DNA of 64,000 nt from positions 71,283 to 135,282 of the forward strand of contig MKYF01000017.1 in assembly GCA_001914195.1 (NCBI GenBank). Reading direction: 5' to 3'. A program made the translations under genes and the position numbers. This DNA comes from Streptococcus mitis (lineage in GTDB: Bacteria; Bacillota; Bacilli; Lactobacillales; Streptococcaceae). This document shows, piece after piece, positions 14,450-21,849 of the stretch. How positions within the stretch are numbered: the stretch's first letter is position 1; every line of letters starts with the position of its first letter. Below the pieces are notes generated by a model, which ran no database searches, had not been told where the DNA came from, and was given only the letters and a program-made list of their open reading frames with translations.

Positions 14450-15592
14450 ATGATTTACTTTGATAATTCGGCGACGACCAAGCCTTATCCTGAAGCTCTT
14501 GAAACCTATATGCAGGTGGCTTCAAAAATTTTAGGAAATCCATCTAGTCTCCATCGTTTGGGAGACCAGGCAACACGAATCGTAGATGCTTCTCGGCAAC
14601 AGATTGCAGATTTAATCGGTAAGAAAAGCGATGAAATCTTCTTTACTTCTGGTGGGACAGAAGGAGATAACTGGGTTATCAAGGGTGTGGCCTTTGAAAA
14701 GGCTCAGTTTGGTAAGCACATCATTGTATCAGCCATTGAACATCCGGCAGTCAAAGAGTCAGCCCTCTGGTTGAAAAGTCAAGGGTTTGAGGTGGATTTT
14801 GCTCCAGTTGATGAGAAAGGATTTGTCGATGTTGAGGCGTTAGCAGATTTGATAAGACCTGATACAATCCTAATTTCCATCATGGCTGTGAACAATGAAA
14901 TCGGTTCTATCCAGCCCATTGAGGCTATTTCAGAACTCTTGGCAGACAAGCCAACTATTTCCTTCCACGTTGATGCGGTTCAGGCGCTTGCCAAGATTCC
15001 GACTGAAAAGTATCTGACAGAACGAGTGGATTTCGCGACCTTTTCGAGTCACAAGTTCCACGGAGTTCGTGGTGTTGGTTTTGTCTATATCAAGTCTGGC
15101 AAGAAGATTACGCCTCTTTTAACAGGTGGTGGTCAGGAACGTGATTACCGTTCGACAACTGAAAATGTGGCAGGGATTGCAGCGACAGCCAAGGCCCTCC
15201 GTTTGTCTATGGAAAAGCTAGATATCTTTATTAGCAAGACAGGGCAGATGAAGTCAGTAATTCGTCAAGCCCTTCTGGACTATCCGGATATTTTTGCCTT
15301 TTCAGATGAGGAAGACTTTGCCCCTCATATCCTGACTTTTGGAATCAAAGGTGTTCGTGGTGAAGTCATCGTTCACGCCTTTGAAGACTATGATATTTTT
15401 ATTTCTACGACCTCTGCTTGTTCGTCCAAGGCTGGGAAACCTGCAGGCACCTTGATTGCCATGGGAGTGGATAAAGATAAGGCTCAGTCAGCTGTGCGTC
15501 TTAGCCTAGACCTTGAAAATGATATGAGTCAGGTCGAGCAGTTTTTGACCAAGTTAAAATTGATTTACAATCAAACTAGAAAAGTAAGATAG
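14450..15592 (+). CDS. Cysteine desulfurase, NifS/IscS-like (ThiI partner)
   Basis: This 380-residue PLP enzyme takes sulfur from cysteine, leaving alanine and an enzyme persulfide. The opening MIYFDNSATTKPYPEALETY is typical of group I desulfurases. The PLP lysine is in FSSHKFHGVRGVG and the persulfide cysteine lies in the mobile loop STTSACSSKAGK. It lies nine bases before thiI, the arrangement known from other Firmicutes where a dedicated NifS-like desulfurase feeds ThiI. It is distinct from SufS in this window, which is group II. The start at 14450 is dictated by the promoter, although the ribosome site is weak. Confidence 0.93.
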   Translation: MIYFDNSATTKPYPEALETYMQVASKILGNPSSLHRLGDQATRIVDASRQQIADLIGKKSDEIFFTSGGTEGDNWVIKGVAFEKAQFGKHIIVSAIEHPAVKESALWLKSQGFEVDFAPVDEKGFVDVEALADLIRPDTILISIMAVNNEIGSIQPIEAISELLADKPTISFHVDAVQALAKIPTEKYLTERVDFATFSSHKFHGVRGVGFVYIKSGKKITPLLTGGGQERDYRSTTENVAGIAATAKALRLSMEKLDIFISKTGQMKSVIRQALLDYPDIFAFSDEEDFAPHILTFGIKGVRGEVIVHAFEDYDIFISTTSACSSKAGKPAGTLIAMGVDKDKAQSAVRLSLDLENDMSQVEQFLTKLKLIYNQTRKVR

Positions 15593-15600
15593 GAGCATTC

Positions 15601-16815
15601 ATGCAGTATTCAGAAATTATGATTCGCTACGGAGAGTTGTCAACCAAGGGTAAAAACCGTATGCGTTTCATCAATAAACTTCGCAATAATATTTCAGACG
15701 TTTTGTCTATCTATCCCCAAGTTAAGGTAACGGCAGATCGTGACCGCGCCCACGCTTACCTCAATGGAGCAGATTACACGGCAGTTGCAGAATCACTCAA
15801 ACAAGTATTTGGGATTCAAAACTTTTCCCCTGTTTATAAGGTTGAAAAATCTGTAGAAGTTTTGAAGTCTGCTGTCCAAGAGATTATGCAGGACATCTAC
15901 AAGGAAGGCATGACCTTTAAAATCTCTAGTAAACGTAGCGACCACAACTTTGAGTTGGATAGTCGTGAACTCAACCAAACCCTTGGAGGTGCTGTTTTCG
16001 AAGCCATTCCAAATGTGCAAGCTCAAATGAAAAATCCTGATATCAATCTTCAGGTGGAGATTCGTGAGGAAGCTGCTTATATTTCTTATGAAACCATTCG
16101 AGGGGCAGGTGGATTACCAGTGGGAACTTCTGGTAAGGGCATGCTCATGTTGTCAGGGGGAATCGATTCCCCTGTAGCTGGCTATCTAGCGCTTAAACGA
16201 GGGGTAGATATTGAGGCTGTTCATTTTGCAAGCCCACCTTACACCAGTCCTGGTGCTCTTAAAAAAGCCCAAGATTTGACTCGTAAATTGACCAAGTTTG
16301 GGGGTAATATCCAGTTTATCGAAGTGCCTTTCACTGAGATTCAAGAGGAAATCAAGGCCAAGGCGCCAGAAGCCTACCTTATGACCTTGACGCGTCGTTT
16401 TATGATGCGGATTACCGATCGTATTCGTGAGGTACGAAATGGTTTGGTTATCATCAATGGGGAAAGTCTTGGTCAAGTAGCTAGCCAGACCTTGGAAAGC
16501 ATGCAGGCTATTAACGCTGTGACCAACACTCCCATCATCCGTCCAGTTGTGACAATGGATAAGTTGGAAATCATTGACATTGCTCAGGCAATCGATACCT
16601 TTAACATTTCAATCCAACCGTTTGAAGACTGTTGTACGATTTTTGCACCAGATCGCCCAAAGACTAATCCTAAGATTAAGAATGCAGAGCAGTATGAAGC
16701 ACGTATGGATGTTGAAGGTTTAGTTGAGCGAGCTGTGGTTGGAATCATGATTACTGAGATTACACCGCAGGCTGAAAAAGATGAAGTGGATGACTTGATT
16801 GATAATTTGCTCTAA
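15601..16815 (+). CDS. thiI: tRNA 4-thiouridine synthase (sulfurtransferase) ThiI
   Basis: This 404-residue enzyme adenylates uridine 8 of tRNA and inserts sulfur to make 4-thiouridine. The N-terminal ferredoxin-like and THUMP domains (about 1-165, starting SEIMIRYGELSTKGKNR) bind tRNA. The PP-loop ATPase motif MLSGGIDSPVAGYLALKRG lies around residues 182-200. The protein ends after the FEDCCTIFAPDRPKTNP segment and lacks the C-terminal rhodanese domain of the E. coli form, so it is the short Firmicute type that relies on an associated desulfurase. It follows the desulfurase gene in the same operon with TAGGAG upstream. Confidence 0.96.
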   Translation: MQYSEIMIRYGELSTKGKNRMRFINKLRNNISDVLSIYPQVKVTADRDRAHAYLNGADYTAVAESLKQVFGIQNFSPVYKVEKSVEVLKSAVQEIMQDIYKEGMTFKISSKRSDHNFELDSRELNQTLGGAVFEAIPNVQAQMKNPDINLQVEIREEAAYISYETIRGAGGLPVGTSGKGMLMLSGGIDSPVAGYLALKRGVDIEAVHFASPPYTSPGALKKAQDLTRKLTKFGGNIQFIEVPFTEIQEEIKAKAPEAYLMTLTRRFMMRITDRIREVRNGLVIINGESLGQVASQTLESMQAINAVTNTPIIRPVVTMDKLEIIDIAQAIDTFNISIQPFEDCCTIFAPDRPKTNPKIKNAEQYEARMDVEGLVERAVVGIMITEITPQAEKDEVDDLIDNLL

Positions 16816-16848
16816 TCAGAAAATCCAGAAGAATATAGAAAAATAGAT

Positions 16849-16899
16849 GAAAAAGTTAGTTTTTAATTCCAAAAGTGGAAGCAAAACTAACTTTTTTTC
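16849..16899 (+). terminator. Terminator after thiI
   Basis: AAAAAGTTAGTTTT and AAAACTAACTTTTT form a 14-base-pair stem around a loop of about 19 bases, followed by TT and C. It separates thiI from the esterase cassette. Confidence 0.85.
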
Positions 16900-16907
16900 T
16901 ATAATTG

Positions 16908-16916
16908 TGATATAAT
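16908..16916 (+). promoter_or_regulatory. Extended -10 promoter of the esterase/ATP-grasp cassette
   Basis: TG-A-TATAAT at 16908-16916, directly after the thiI terminator. Initiation near 16923 makes a TTG start at 16928 unlikely and supports the ATG at 16952. Confidence 0.75.
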
Positions 16917-16951
16917 AAAATAAAATTTTGAATATAGAGAGTTTTCTGACA

Positions 16952-17776
16952 ATGAATCAATCCTACTTTTATTTAAAAATGAAAGAACACAAACTCAAGG
17001 TTCCTTATACAGGTAAGGAACGCCGTGTACGAGTTCTTCTTCCTAAAGATTATGAGAAAGACACGGATCGTTCCTATCCTGTTGTTTACTTTCATGACGG
17101 GCAAAATGTTTTTTATAGCAAGGAGTCTTTCATTGGTCATTCATGGAAGATTATCCCAGCTATTAAGCGTAATCCTGATATCAGTCGCATGATTGTCGTA
17201 GCCATTGACAATGATGGTATGGGGCGGATGAATGAGTATGCGGCATGGAAGTTCCAAGAATCTCCTATCCCAGGGCAGCAGTTTGGCGGTAAGGGTGTGG
17301 AGTATGCCGAGTTTGTCATGGAGGTGGTCAAGCCTTTTATCGATGAAACTTATCGTACAAAAGCAGACCGCCAGCATACAGCCATGATTGGTTCCTCACT
17401 AGGAGGCAATATTACCCAGTTTATCGGTTTGGAATACCAAGACCAAATTGGTTGCTTGGGCGTCTTTTCATCTGCTAACTGGCTCCATCAAGAAGCCTTT
17501 AATCGCTATATTGAACGCAAGAAACTATCGCCTGACCAGCGTATCTTTATCTATGTGGGAACGGAAGAAGCAGATGATACGGACAAGACCCTGATGGCTG
17601 GTAATATTAAACAAGCCTATATCGACTCATCGCTTCGCTATTACCATGATTTGATAGCAGGTGGGGTACACTTAGATAATCTTGTCTTGAAAGTTCAGTC
17701 TGGTGCCATCCATAGTGAAATCCCTTGGTCGGAGAATTTACCAGACTGTCTGAGATTTTTTGCAGAGAAATGGTAA
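16952..17776 (+). CDS. Alpha/beta-hydrolase, esterase D/IroE-like
   Basis: This 274-residue cytoplasmic hydrolase belongs to the putative esterase (PF00756-type) superfamily. The oxyanion strand is PVVYFHDGQNVFY and the nucleophile elbow is GSSLGG with serine in the middle. The C-terminal His is likely in GAIHSEIPW and the acid in YVGTEEADDTD. There is no signal peptide. Substrate unknown; related proteins cleave ester or thioester bonds of small conjugates. It is the first gene of a three-gene cassette with a second esterase-fold protein and an ATP-grasp ligase, with gaps of 20 and 12 bases, suggesting a shared pathway. Confidence 0.82.
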   Translation: MNQSYFYLKMKEHKLKVPYTGKERRVRVLLPKDYEKDTDRSYPVVYFHDGQNVFYSKESFIGHSWKIIPAIKRNPDISRMIVVAIDNDGMGRMNEYAAWKFQESPIPGQQFGGKGVEYAEFVMEVVKPFIDETYRTKADRQHTAMIGSSLGGNITQFIGLEYQDQIGCLGVFSSANWLHQEAFNRYIERKKLSPDQRIFIYVGTEEADDTDKTLMAGNIKQAYIDSSLRYYHDLIAGGVHLDNLVLKVQSGAIHSEIPWSENLPDCLRFFAEKW

Positions 17777-17796
17777 GTTAGTAAAGGAGAAAGCCA

Positions 17797-18537
17797 ATGC
17801 ATATTGAAAACCTTAGCCACTGGAGTGGAAATCTTAATCGTGAAATGTACCTTAATCGTTATGGACATGCTGGGATTCCAGTTGTGGTCTTTGCTTCATC
17901 AGGTGGTAGTCACAACGAATACTATGATTTTGGCATGATTGATGCCTGTGCTTCCTTTATCGAGGAAGGCCGTGTCCAGTTCTTTACCCTGTCCAGTGTA
18001 GATAGTGAGAGCTGGTTGGCCACTTGGAAAAATGGTCACGACCAAGCGGAGATGCATCGTGCCTATGAGCGCTATGTGATTGAGGAGGCCATTCCTTTTA
18101 TCAAGCACAAGACAGGTTGGTTTGATGGAATGATGACGACAGGTTGCTCAATGGGCGCCTACCATGCACTCAATTTCTTCCTTCAGCATCCAGATGTCTT
18201 TACCAAGGTGATAGCTCTCAGTGGCGTTTACGACGCACGTTTCTTTGTCGGCGATTACTACAATGACGATGCTATTTACCAAAACTCGCCAGTAGATTAT
18301 ATCTGGAACCAGAACGACGGCTGGTTTATTGACCGTTATCGTCAGGCAGAGATTGTGCTGTGTACGGGTCTTGGTGCTTGGGAACAAGACGGTCTACCAT
18401 CTTTCTACAAGCTCAAAGAAGCCTTTGACCAGAAACAAATTCCAGCCTGGTTTGCTGAATGGGGACACGATGTCGCCCACGACTGGGAATGGTGGCGCAA
18501 ACAAATGCCTTATTTCCTTGGAAATCTCTATTTATAA
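17797..18537 (+). CDS. Second alpha/beta-hydrolase (esterase family)
   Basis: This 246-residue esterase-fold protein has the nucleophile elbow GCSMGAYHALNFF near residues 113-125 and a likely catalytic His in EWGHDVAHDW near the C-terminus. The N-terminal region (HIENLSHWSGNLNREMYLNR) fits proteins annotated as esterase of the EstA/tributyrin group. It lacks a signal peptide. It is not an obvious duplicate of the preceding esterase, because the motifs and lengths differ. A good AAAGGAG ribosome site lies before the ATG. It probably acts on the same substrate class as its neighbours. Confidence 0.8.
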   Translation: MHIENLSHWSGNLNREMYLNRYGHAGIPVVVFASSGGSHNEYYDFGMIDACASFIEEGRVQFFTLSSVDSESWLATWKNGHDQAEMHRAYERYVIEEAIPFIKHKTGWFDGMMTTGCSMGAYHALNFFLQHPDVFTKVIALSGVYDARFFVGDYYNDDAIYQNSPVDYIWNQNDGWFIDRYRQAEIVLCTGLGAWEQDGLPSFYKLKEAFDQKQIPAWFAEWGHDVAHDWEWWRKQMPYFLGNLYL

Positions 18538-18549
18538 AAGGAGTTACCT

Positions 18550-19716
18550 ATGAATTACCTTGTTATTTCTCCCTACTATCCACAAAACTTTCAACAGTTT
18601 ACCATTGAACTAACTAATAAAGGCATCACAGTCTTGGGGATTGGCCAAGAACCATACGAGCAATTGGATGAACCTTTACGCAATAGCCTGACCGAGTATT
18701 TTCGTGTAGATAACCTCGAGAACATAGATGAAGTCAAGAGAGCAGTTGCTTTCCTTTTCTATAAACATGGTCCAATTGATCGCATCGAATCCCACAATGA
18801 ATATTGGCTAGAGTTGGACGCAAGTCTTCGTGAGCAATTCAATGTTTTTGGTGCCAAACCAGAGGATCTCAAAAAGACGAAATTTAAGTCTGAAATGAAG
18901 AAGCTTTTCAAAAAAGCAGGTGTCCCTGTGGTCCCTGGAGCTGTTATCAAGACGGAAGCAGATGTTGATCAAGCAGTGAACGAAATCGGCCTTCCAATGA
19001 TTGCCAAACCTGATAATGGAGTGGGAGCAGCCGCCACCTTTAAGCTTGAGACAGAGGACGATATCAATCACTTCAAGGATGAGTGGGATCATTCAACTAT
19101 TTATTTCTTTGAGAAATTTGTCTCTTCCAGCGAAATCTGTACCTTTGATGGTCTAGTGGACAAGGATGGAAAGATTGTTTTTTCAACAACTTTTGACTAC
19201 GCCTATACACCGCTTGATCTCATGATTTACAAGATGGACAATTCTTATTACGTTCTCAAGGATATGGATCCTAAATTACGTAAATATGGTGAGGCAATTG
19301 TCAAGGAATTTGGCATGAAAGAACGGTTCTTTCATATTGAGTTTTTCCGTGAAGGGGATGATTACATCGCCATTGAGTACAATAACCGCCCTGCAGGTGG
19401 TTTCACTATTGATGTTTATAACTTTGCTCACTCCTTGGATCTTTATCGTGGATATGCTGCTATTGTAGCAGGAGAAGAGTTCCCAGCGTCAGAGTTTGAA
19501 GCTCAGTATTGTTTGGCTACATCACGTCGTGCAAATGCTCACTATGTCTATTCTGAGGAGGACTTGCTTGCCAAATATAGCCAGCAGTTCAAGGTTAAAA
19601 AAATCATGCCAGCGGCCTTCGCAGAACTTCAAGGGGATTACCTTTATATGCTGACAACTCCGAGTCGACAAGAAATGGAGCAGATGATTGCAGATTTCGG
19701 ACAACGTCAAGCTTAA
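18550..19716 (+). CDS. ATP-grasp domain protein, carboxylate-amine ligase type
   Basis: This 388-residue protein is of the ATP-grasp fold, which joins a carboxylate to an amine or thiol through an acyl-phosphate. The preATP-grasp region (residues 1-105) is followed by KTKFKSEMKKLFKKAGVPVV, the P-loop-like IAKPDNGVGAAATFKLETED, and the metal-binding FFHIEFFREGDDYIAIEYNN with E and N ligands. It then has RPAGGFTIDVYN. It resembles biotin-carboxylase-like and amino-acid ligases, but no named family is recognised. AAAGGAG precedes the ATG. As the last gene of the cassette, it suggests synthesis of a small peptide-like or amide product handled by the two hydrolases. Confidence 0.8.
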   Translation: MNYLVISPYYPQNFQQFTIELTNKGITVLGIGQEPYEQLDEPLRNSLTEYFRVDNLENIDEVKRAVAFLFYKHGPIDRIESHNEYWLELDASLREQFNVFGAKPEDLKKTKFKSEMKKLFKKAGVPVVPGAVIKTEADVDQAVNEIGLPMIAKPDNGVGAAATFKLETEDDINHFKDEWDHSTIYFFEKFVSSSEICTFDGLVDKDGKIVFSTTFDYAYTPLDLMIYKMDNSYYVLKDMDPKLRKYGEAIVKEFGMKERFFHIEFFREGDDYIAIEYNNRPAGGFTIDVYNFAHSLDLYRGYAAIVAGEEFPASEFEAQYCLATSRRANAHYVYSEEDLLAKYSQQFKVKKIMPAAFAELQGDYLYMLTTPSRQEMEQMIADFGQRQA

Positions 19717-19725
19717 GGGACTATA

Positions 19726-19766
19726 GGATTAAGGAAAATGTCTTTCTTAATCCTTTTGTTTTTTAT
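19726..19766 (+). terminator. Terminator of the esterase/ATP-grasp cassette
   Basis: AGGATTAAG and CTTAATCCT pair around a 12-base loop and are followed by TTTGTTTTTT. Confidence 0.85.
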
Positions 19767-19847
19767 GAGAAACACAGCAGATTGAAACAAGAGTAGGACA
19801 AAAGAGCCTCGTAAAAGAGTCTGTGATAAAAGTCTAACCTTAAATAT

Positions 19848-19904
19848 AAAAAGCGAACAAAACAAGTTATCTGACACTCAGAATTCTGTCTTGTTCGCTT
19901 TTTT
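19848..19904. repeat. Long AT-tailed hairpin next to the IS630 remnant
   Basis: AAAAAGCGAACAA (19848-19860) and TTGTTCGCTTTTTT (19891-19904) are inverted arms around a loop of about 30 bases. It could terminate transcription on both strands. It lies between the cassette terminator and the IS630 remnant and is probably part of inserted repeat DNA. Confidence 0.55.
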
Positions 19905-19932
19905 GTCTAATCTATCGATTTTTAAAATTTAT

Positions 19933-20496
19933 AATAAAGAATTCCTGAAATCAAAATCTTTTTGTCCCAGACTCTTTTTGAGGTGCTTTTTGATATGAGC
20001 CCATGTTTTCTCAATAGGATTGTACTCAGGTGAGTAGGGAGGAAGAAGAAATAAAGCTACTTTTTCTGGGGCTTGTTCATAGTAGATATGATTCTTTTTT
20101 TCGAGTGTAGCCCATAGCTTTGGGAGCATAGTGGATAGTATAGTAGATTGAAATAAGATGTGAACAAAGTGATTGAGAAAGTCAATTTTTTCTAGAAATG
20201 TTTCAGCAACCGTAATGTACTACTCTAGATTCAATACGCTATAGTTGGATGACAGCCAAATTCAGAAGCTATTTCAGTCAAATAAGCGTCTGGATTATCA
20301 GTAAGATAGTTTTTAAGTCTATCTCTATCAACTTTTCTTGGTTTTGTTCCTTTTACTTGATGGTTTAGATCACCTATTTTCTCTTTTAGATAATGGGATT
20401 ACGTGAGATTTGGAAAACGTGTGATGCTTCTGTTATACTACCTGTTCGCTTACAATAGGCAAGAACTTTTTTACGTAAATCTATTGAATATGGCAT
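19933..20496 (-). pseudogene. IS630-Spn1-like transposase remnant with internal deletion and RUP insertion
   Basis: On the minus strand the frame starts at 20496 with MPYSIDLRKKVLAYCKRTGS, continues ITEASHVFQISRNPII, then hits stops. After a frameshift it reads DNPDAYLTEIASEFGCHP up to a RUP insertion. Beyond the RUP come TIHYAPKAMGYTRKK, a frame break, YYEQAPEKVALFL, and then directly LPPYSPEYNPIEKTWAHIKK. The catalytic middle with the first two aspartates is missing, so it is inactive. It matches the IS630-Spn1 transposase that is widespread in pneumococci. No functional gene lies in the 1.08 kb between 19717 and 20804. Confidence 0.9.
20139..20244. repeat. RUP element inserted in the IS630 remnant
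   Basis: This 106-base repeat has imperfect inverted ends TATAGTAGATTGAA and TTCAATACGCTATA. The size and TA-rich boundaries match the roughly 107-bp RUP repeat thought to be mobilised by IS630-Spn1. It interrupts the transposase reading between GCHPT and TIHYA, exactly at a TA, so the insertion followed that of the IS. Confidence 0.8.
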
Positions 20497-20716
20497 AAGA
20501 TGACTGCACCACATTGTGTACTATCTTTAGTTCATTTTGTCATATCTCTGTCGAAATAGGTTACTAATATTAATGTACGGGCTCTATGTATGTCAAAAAT
20601 AAGTTCAGTTATTGAATAGATTTTACTAAACGAGATAGAAGGATAATTTGAGTCTTTTATGCAATCTCCATATAGGATTCATTATGACAGATACCTTAGA
20701 TTCTTTTTATTGAAGA

Positions 20717-20731
20717 AATTTTCTGAAAATT
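20717..20731. promoter_or_regulatory. CodY operator upstream of ilvE
   Basis: AATTTTCTGAAAATT is a 15 of 15 match to the CodY consensus AATTTTCWGAAAATT. It ends 11 bases upstream of the ilvE -35 box. CodY is the branched-chain amino acid and GTP sensing repressor of Firmicutes. Confidence 0.9.
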
Positions 20732-20742
20732 ACAAAATATAC

Positions 20743-20770
20743 TTGCTATTTTAGAAAAAAAGTGTAGAAT
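20743..20770 (+). promoter_or_regulatory. Promoter of ilvE
   Basis: TTGCTA (20743-20748), a 16-base spacer and TAGAAT (20765-20770). The transcript would start near 20777 with AAGGAG at 20794-20799 ahead of the ATG. Confidence 0.75.
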
Positions 20771-20804
20771 ATAAGAAATAGGTGTTTAGAATAAGGAGTG
20801 GAAT

Positions 20805-21827
20805 ATGACAGTAACGATTGATTGGGAGAACCTTGGTTTCTCCTATATGAAATTACCTTATCGCTATATTGCTCATTTTAAAAATGGACAATGGAATCAA
20901 GGAGAACTTACAGAAGATGCAACCTTGCATATTTCAGAGTCTTCTCCAAGTCTTCACTATGGTCAACAAGCCTTTGAAGGTTTGAAAGCTTACCGTACTA
21001 AGGATGGTAGTGTTCAACTTTTCCGTCCTGACGAAAATGCTAAACGTCTGCAACGTACTTGTGATCGTCTCTTGATGCCACAAGTTCCGACAGACATGTT
21101 TGTAGAAGCTTGTAAGGCAGTTGTCCGCGCTAATGAGGAATACGTACCACCATATGGAACAGGTGGAACCCTTTATCTTCGTCCTCTTTTGATTGGAGTA
21201 GGAGATATTATCGGGGTTAAACCAGCAGAGGAATACATTTTCACCATCTTTGCTATGCCAGTTGGAAATTACTTTAAGGGTGGATTGGTTCCAACCAACT
21301 TCTTAATTCAGGATGAATACGACCGTGCCGCTCCAAATGGTACAGGTGCGGCTAAGGTTGGTGGGAACTATGCTGCCAGTCTCTTGCCAGGGAAATTGGC
21401 GAAATCACGTCATTTCTCAGATGTTATCTATCTAGACCCATCAACTCATACAAAGATTGAAGAAGTCGGTTCAGCTAACTTCTTTGGAATTACAGCTGAC
21501 AATGAGTTTGTAACACCATTGAGTCCATCTATCTTGCCATCTATTACTAAGTATTCTTTACTTTATTTGGCAGAACACCGCTTGGGCTTGACTCCTATTG
21601 AGGGTGATGTTCCAATTGATAAGCTTGATCGTTTTGTAGAGGCAGGTGCTTGTGGTACAGCAGCAGTTATTTCGCCAATTGGTGGAATTCAGCACGGTGA
21701 TGATTTCCATGTATTCTATAGTGAAACAGAAGTTGGTCCTGTGACTCGTAAACTATATGATGAATTGACAGGTATTCAGTTTGGCGATATTGAAGCGCCA
21801 GAAGGTTGGATTGTAAAAGTAGATTAA
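20805..21827 (+). CDS. ilvE: Branched-chain amino acid aminotransferase
   Basis: This 340-residue PLP enzyme of fold-type IV interconverts leucine, isoleucine and valine with their 2-oxoacids using glutamate/2-oxoglutarate. The catalytic lysine is K184 in GAAKVGGNYAASL. Phosphate-cup motifs include EEVGSANFFGI, and GACGTAAVISPIGGI lies near the C-terminus. The length is normal for the eukaryote-like/Gram-positive BCAT subfamily. It has its own promoter with a perfect CodY box, so it should be repressed when branched-chain amino acids are plentiful. A peptide-binding lipoprotein gene follows after 22 bases and probably shares the transcript. Confidence 0.97.
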   Translation: MTVTIDWENLGFSYMKLPYRYIAHFKNGQWNQGELTEDATLHISESSPSLHYGQQAFEGLKAYRTKDGSVQLFRPDENAKRLQRTCDRLLMPQVPTDMFVEACKAVVRANEEYVPPYGTGGTLYLRPLLIGVGDIIGVKPAEEYIFTIFAMPVGNYFKGGLVPTNFLIQDEYDRAAPNGTGAAKVGGNYAASLLPGKLAKSRHFSDVIYLDPSTHTKIEEVGSANFFGITADNEFVTPLSPSILPSITKYSLLYLAEHRLGLTPIEGDVPIDKLDRFVEAGACGTAAVISPIGGIQHGDDFHVFYSETEVGPVTRKLYDELTGIQFGDIEAPEGWIVKVD

Positions 21828-21849
21828 AATAAACAAAAGGAGATTTTTG

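Noticed and set aside
14313..14543. Upstream extension of the minus-strand low-complexity membrane protein
   Set aside because: It overlaps the desulfurase gene and its promoter on the other strand, while ATG 14312 has a proper ribosome site.
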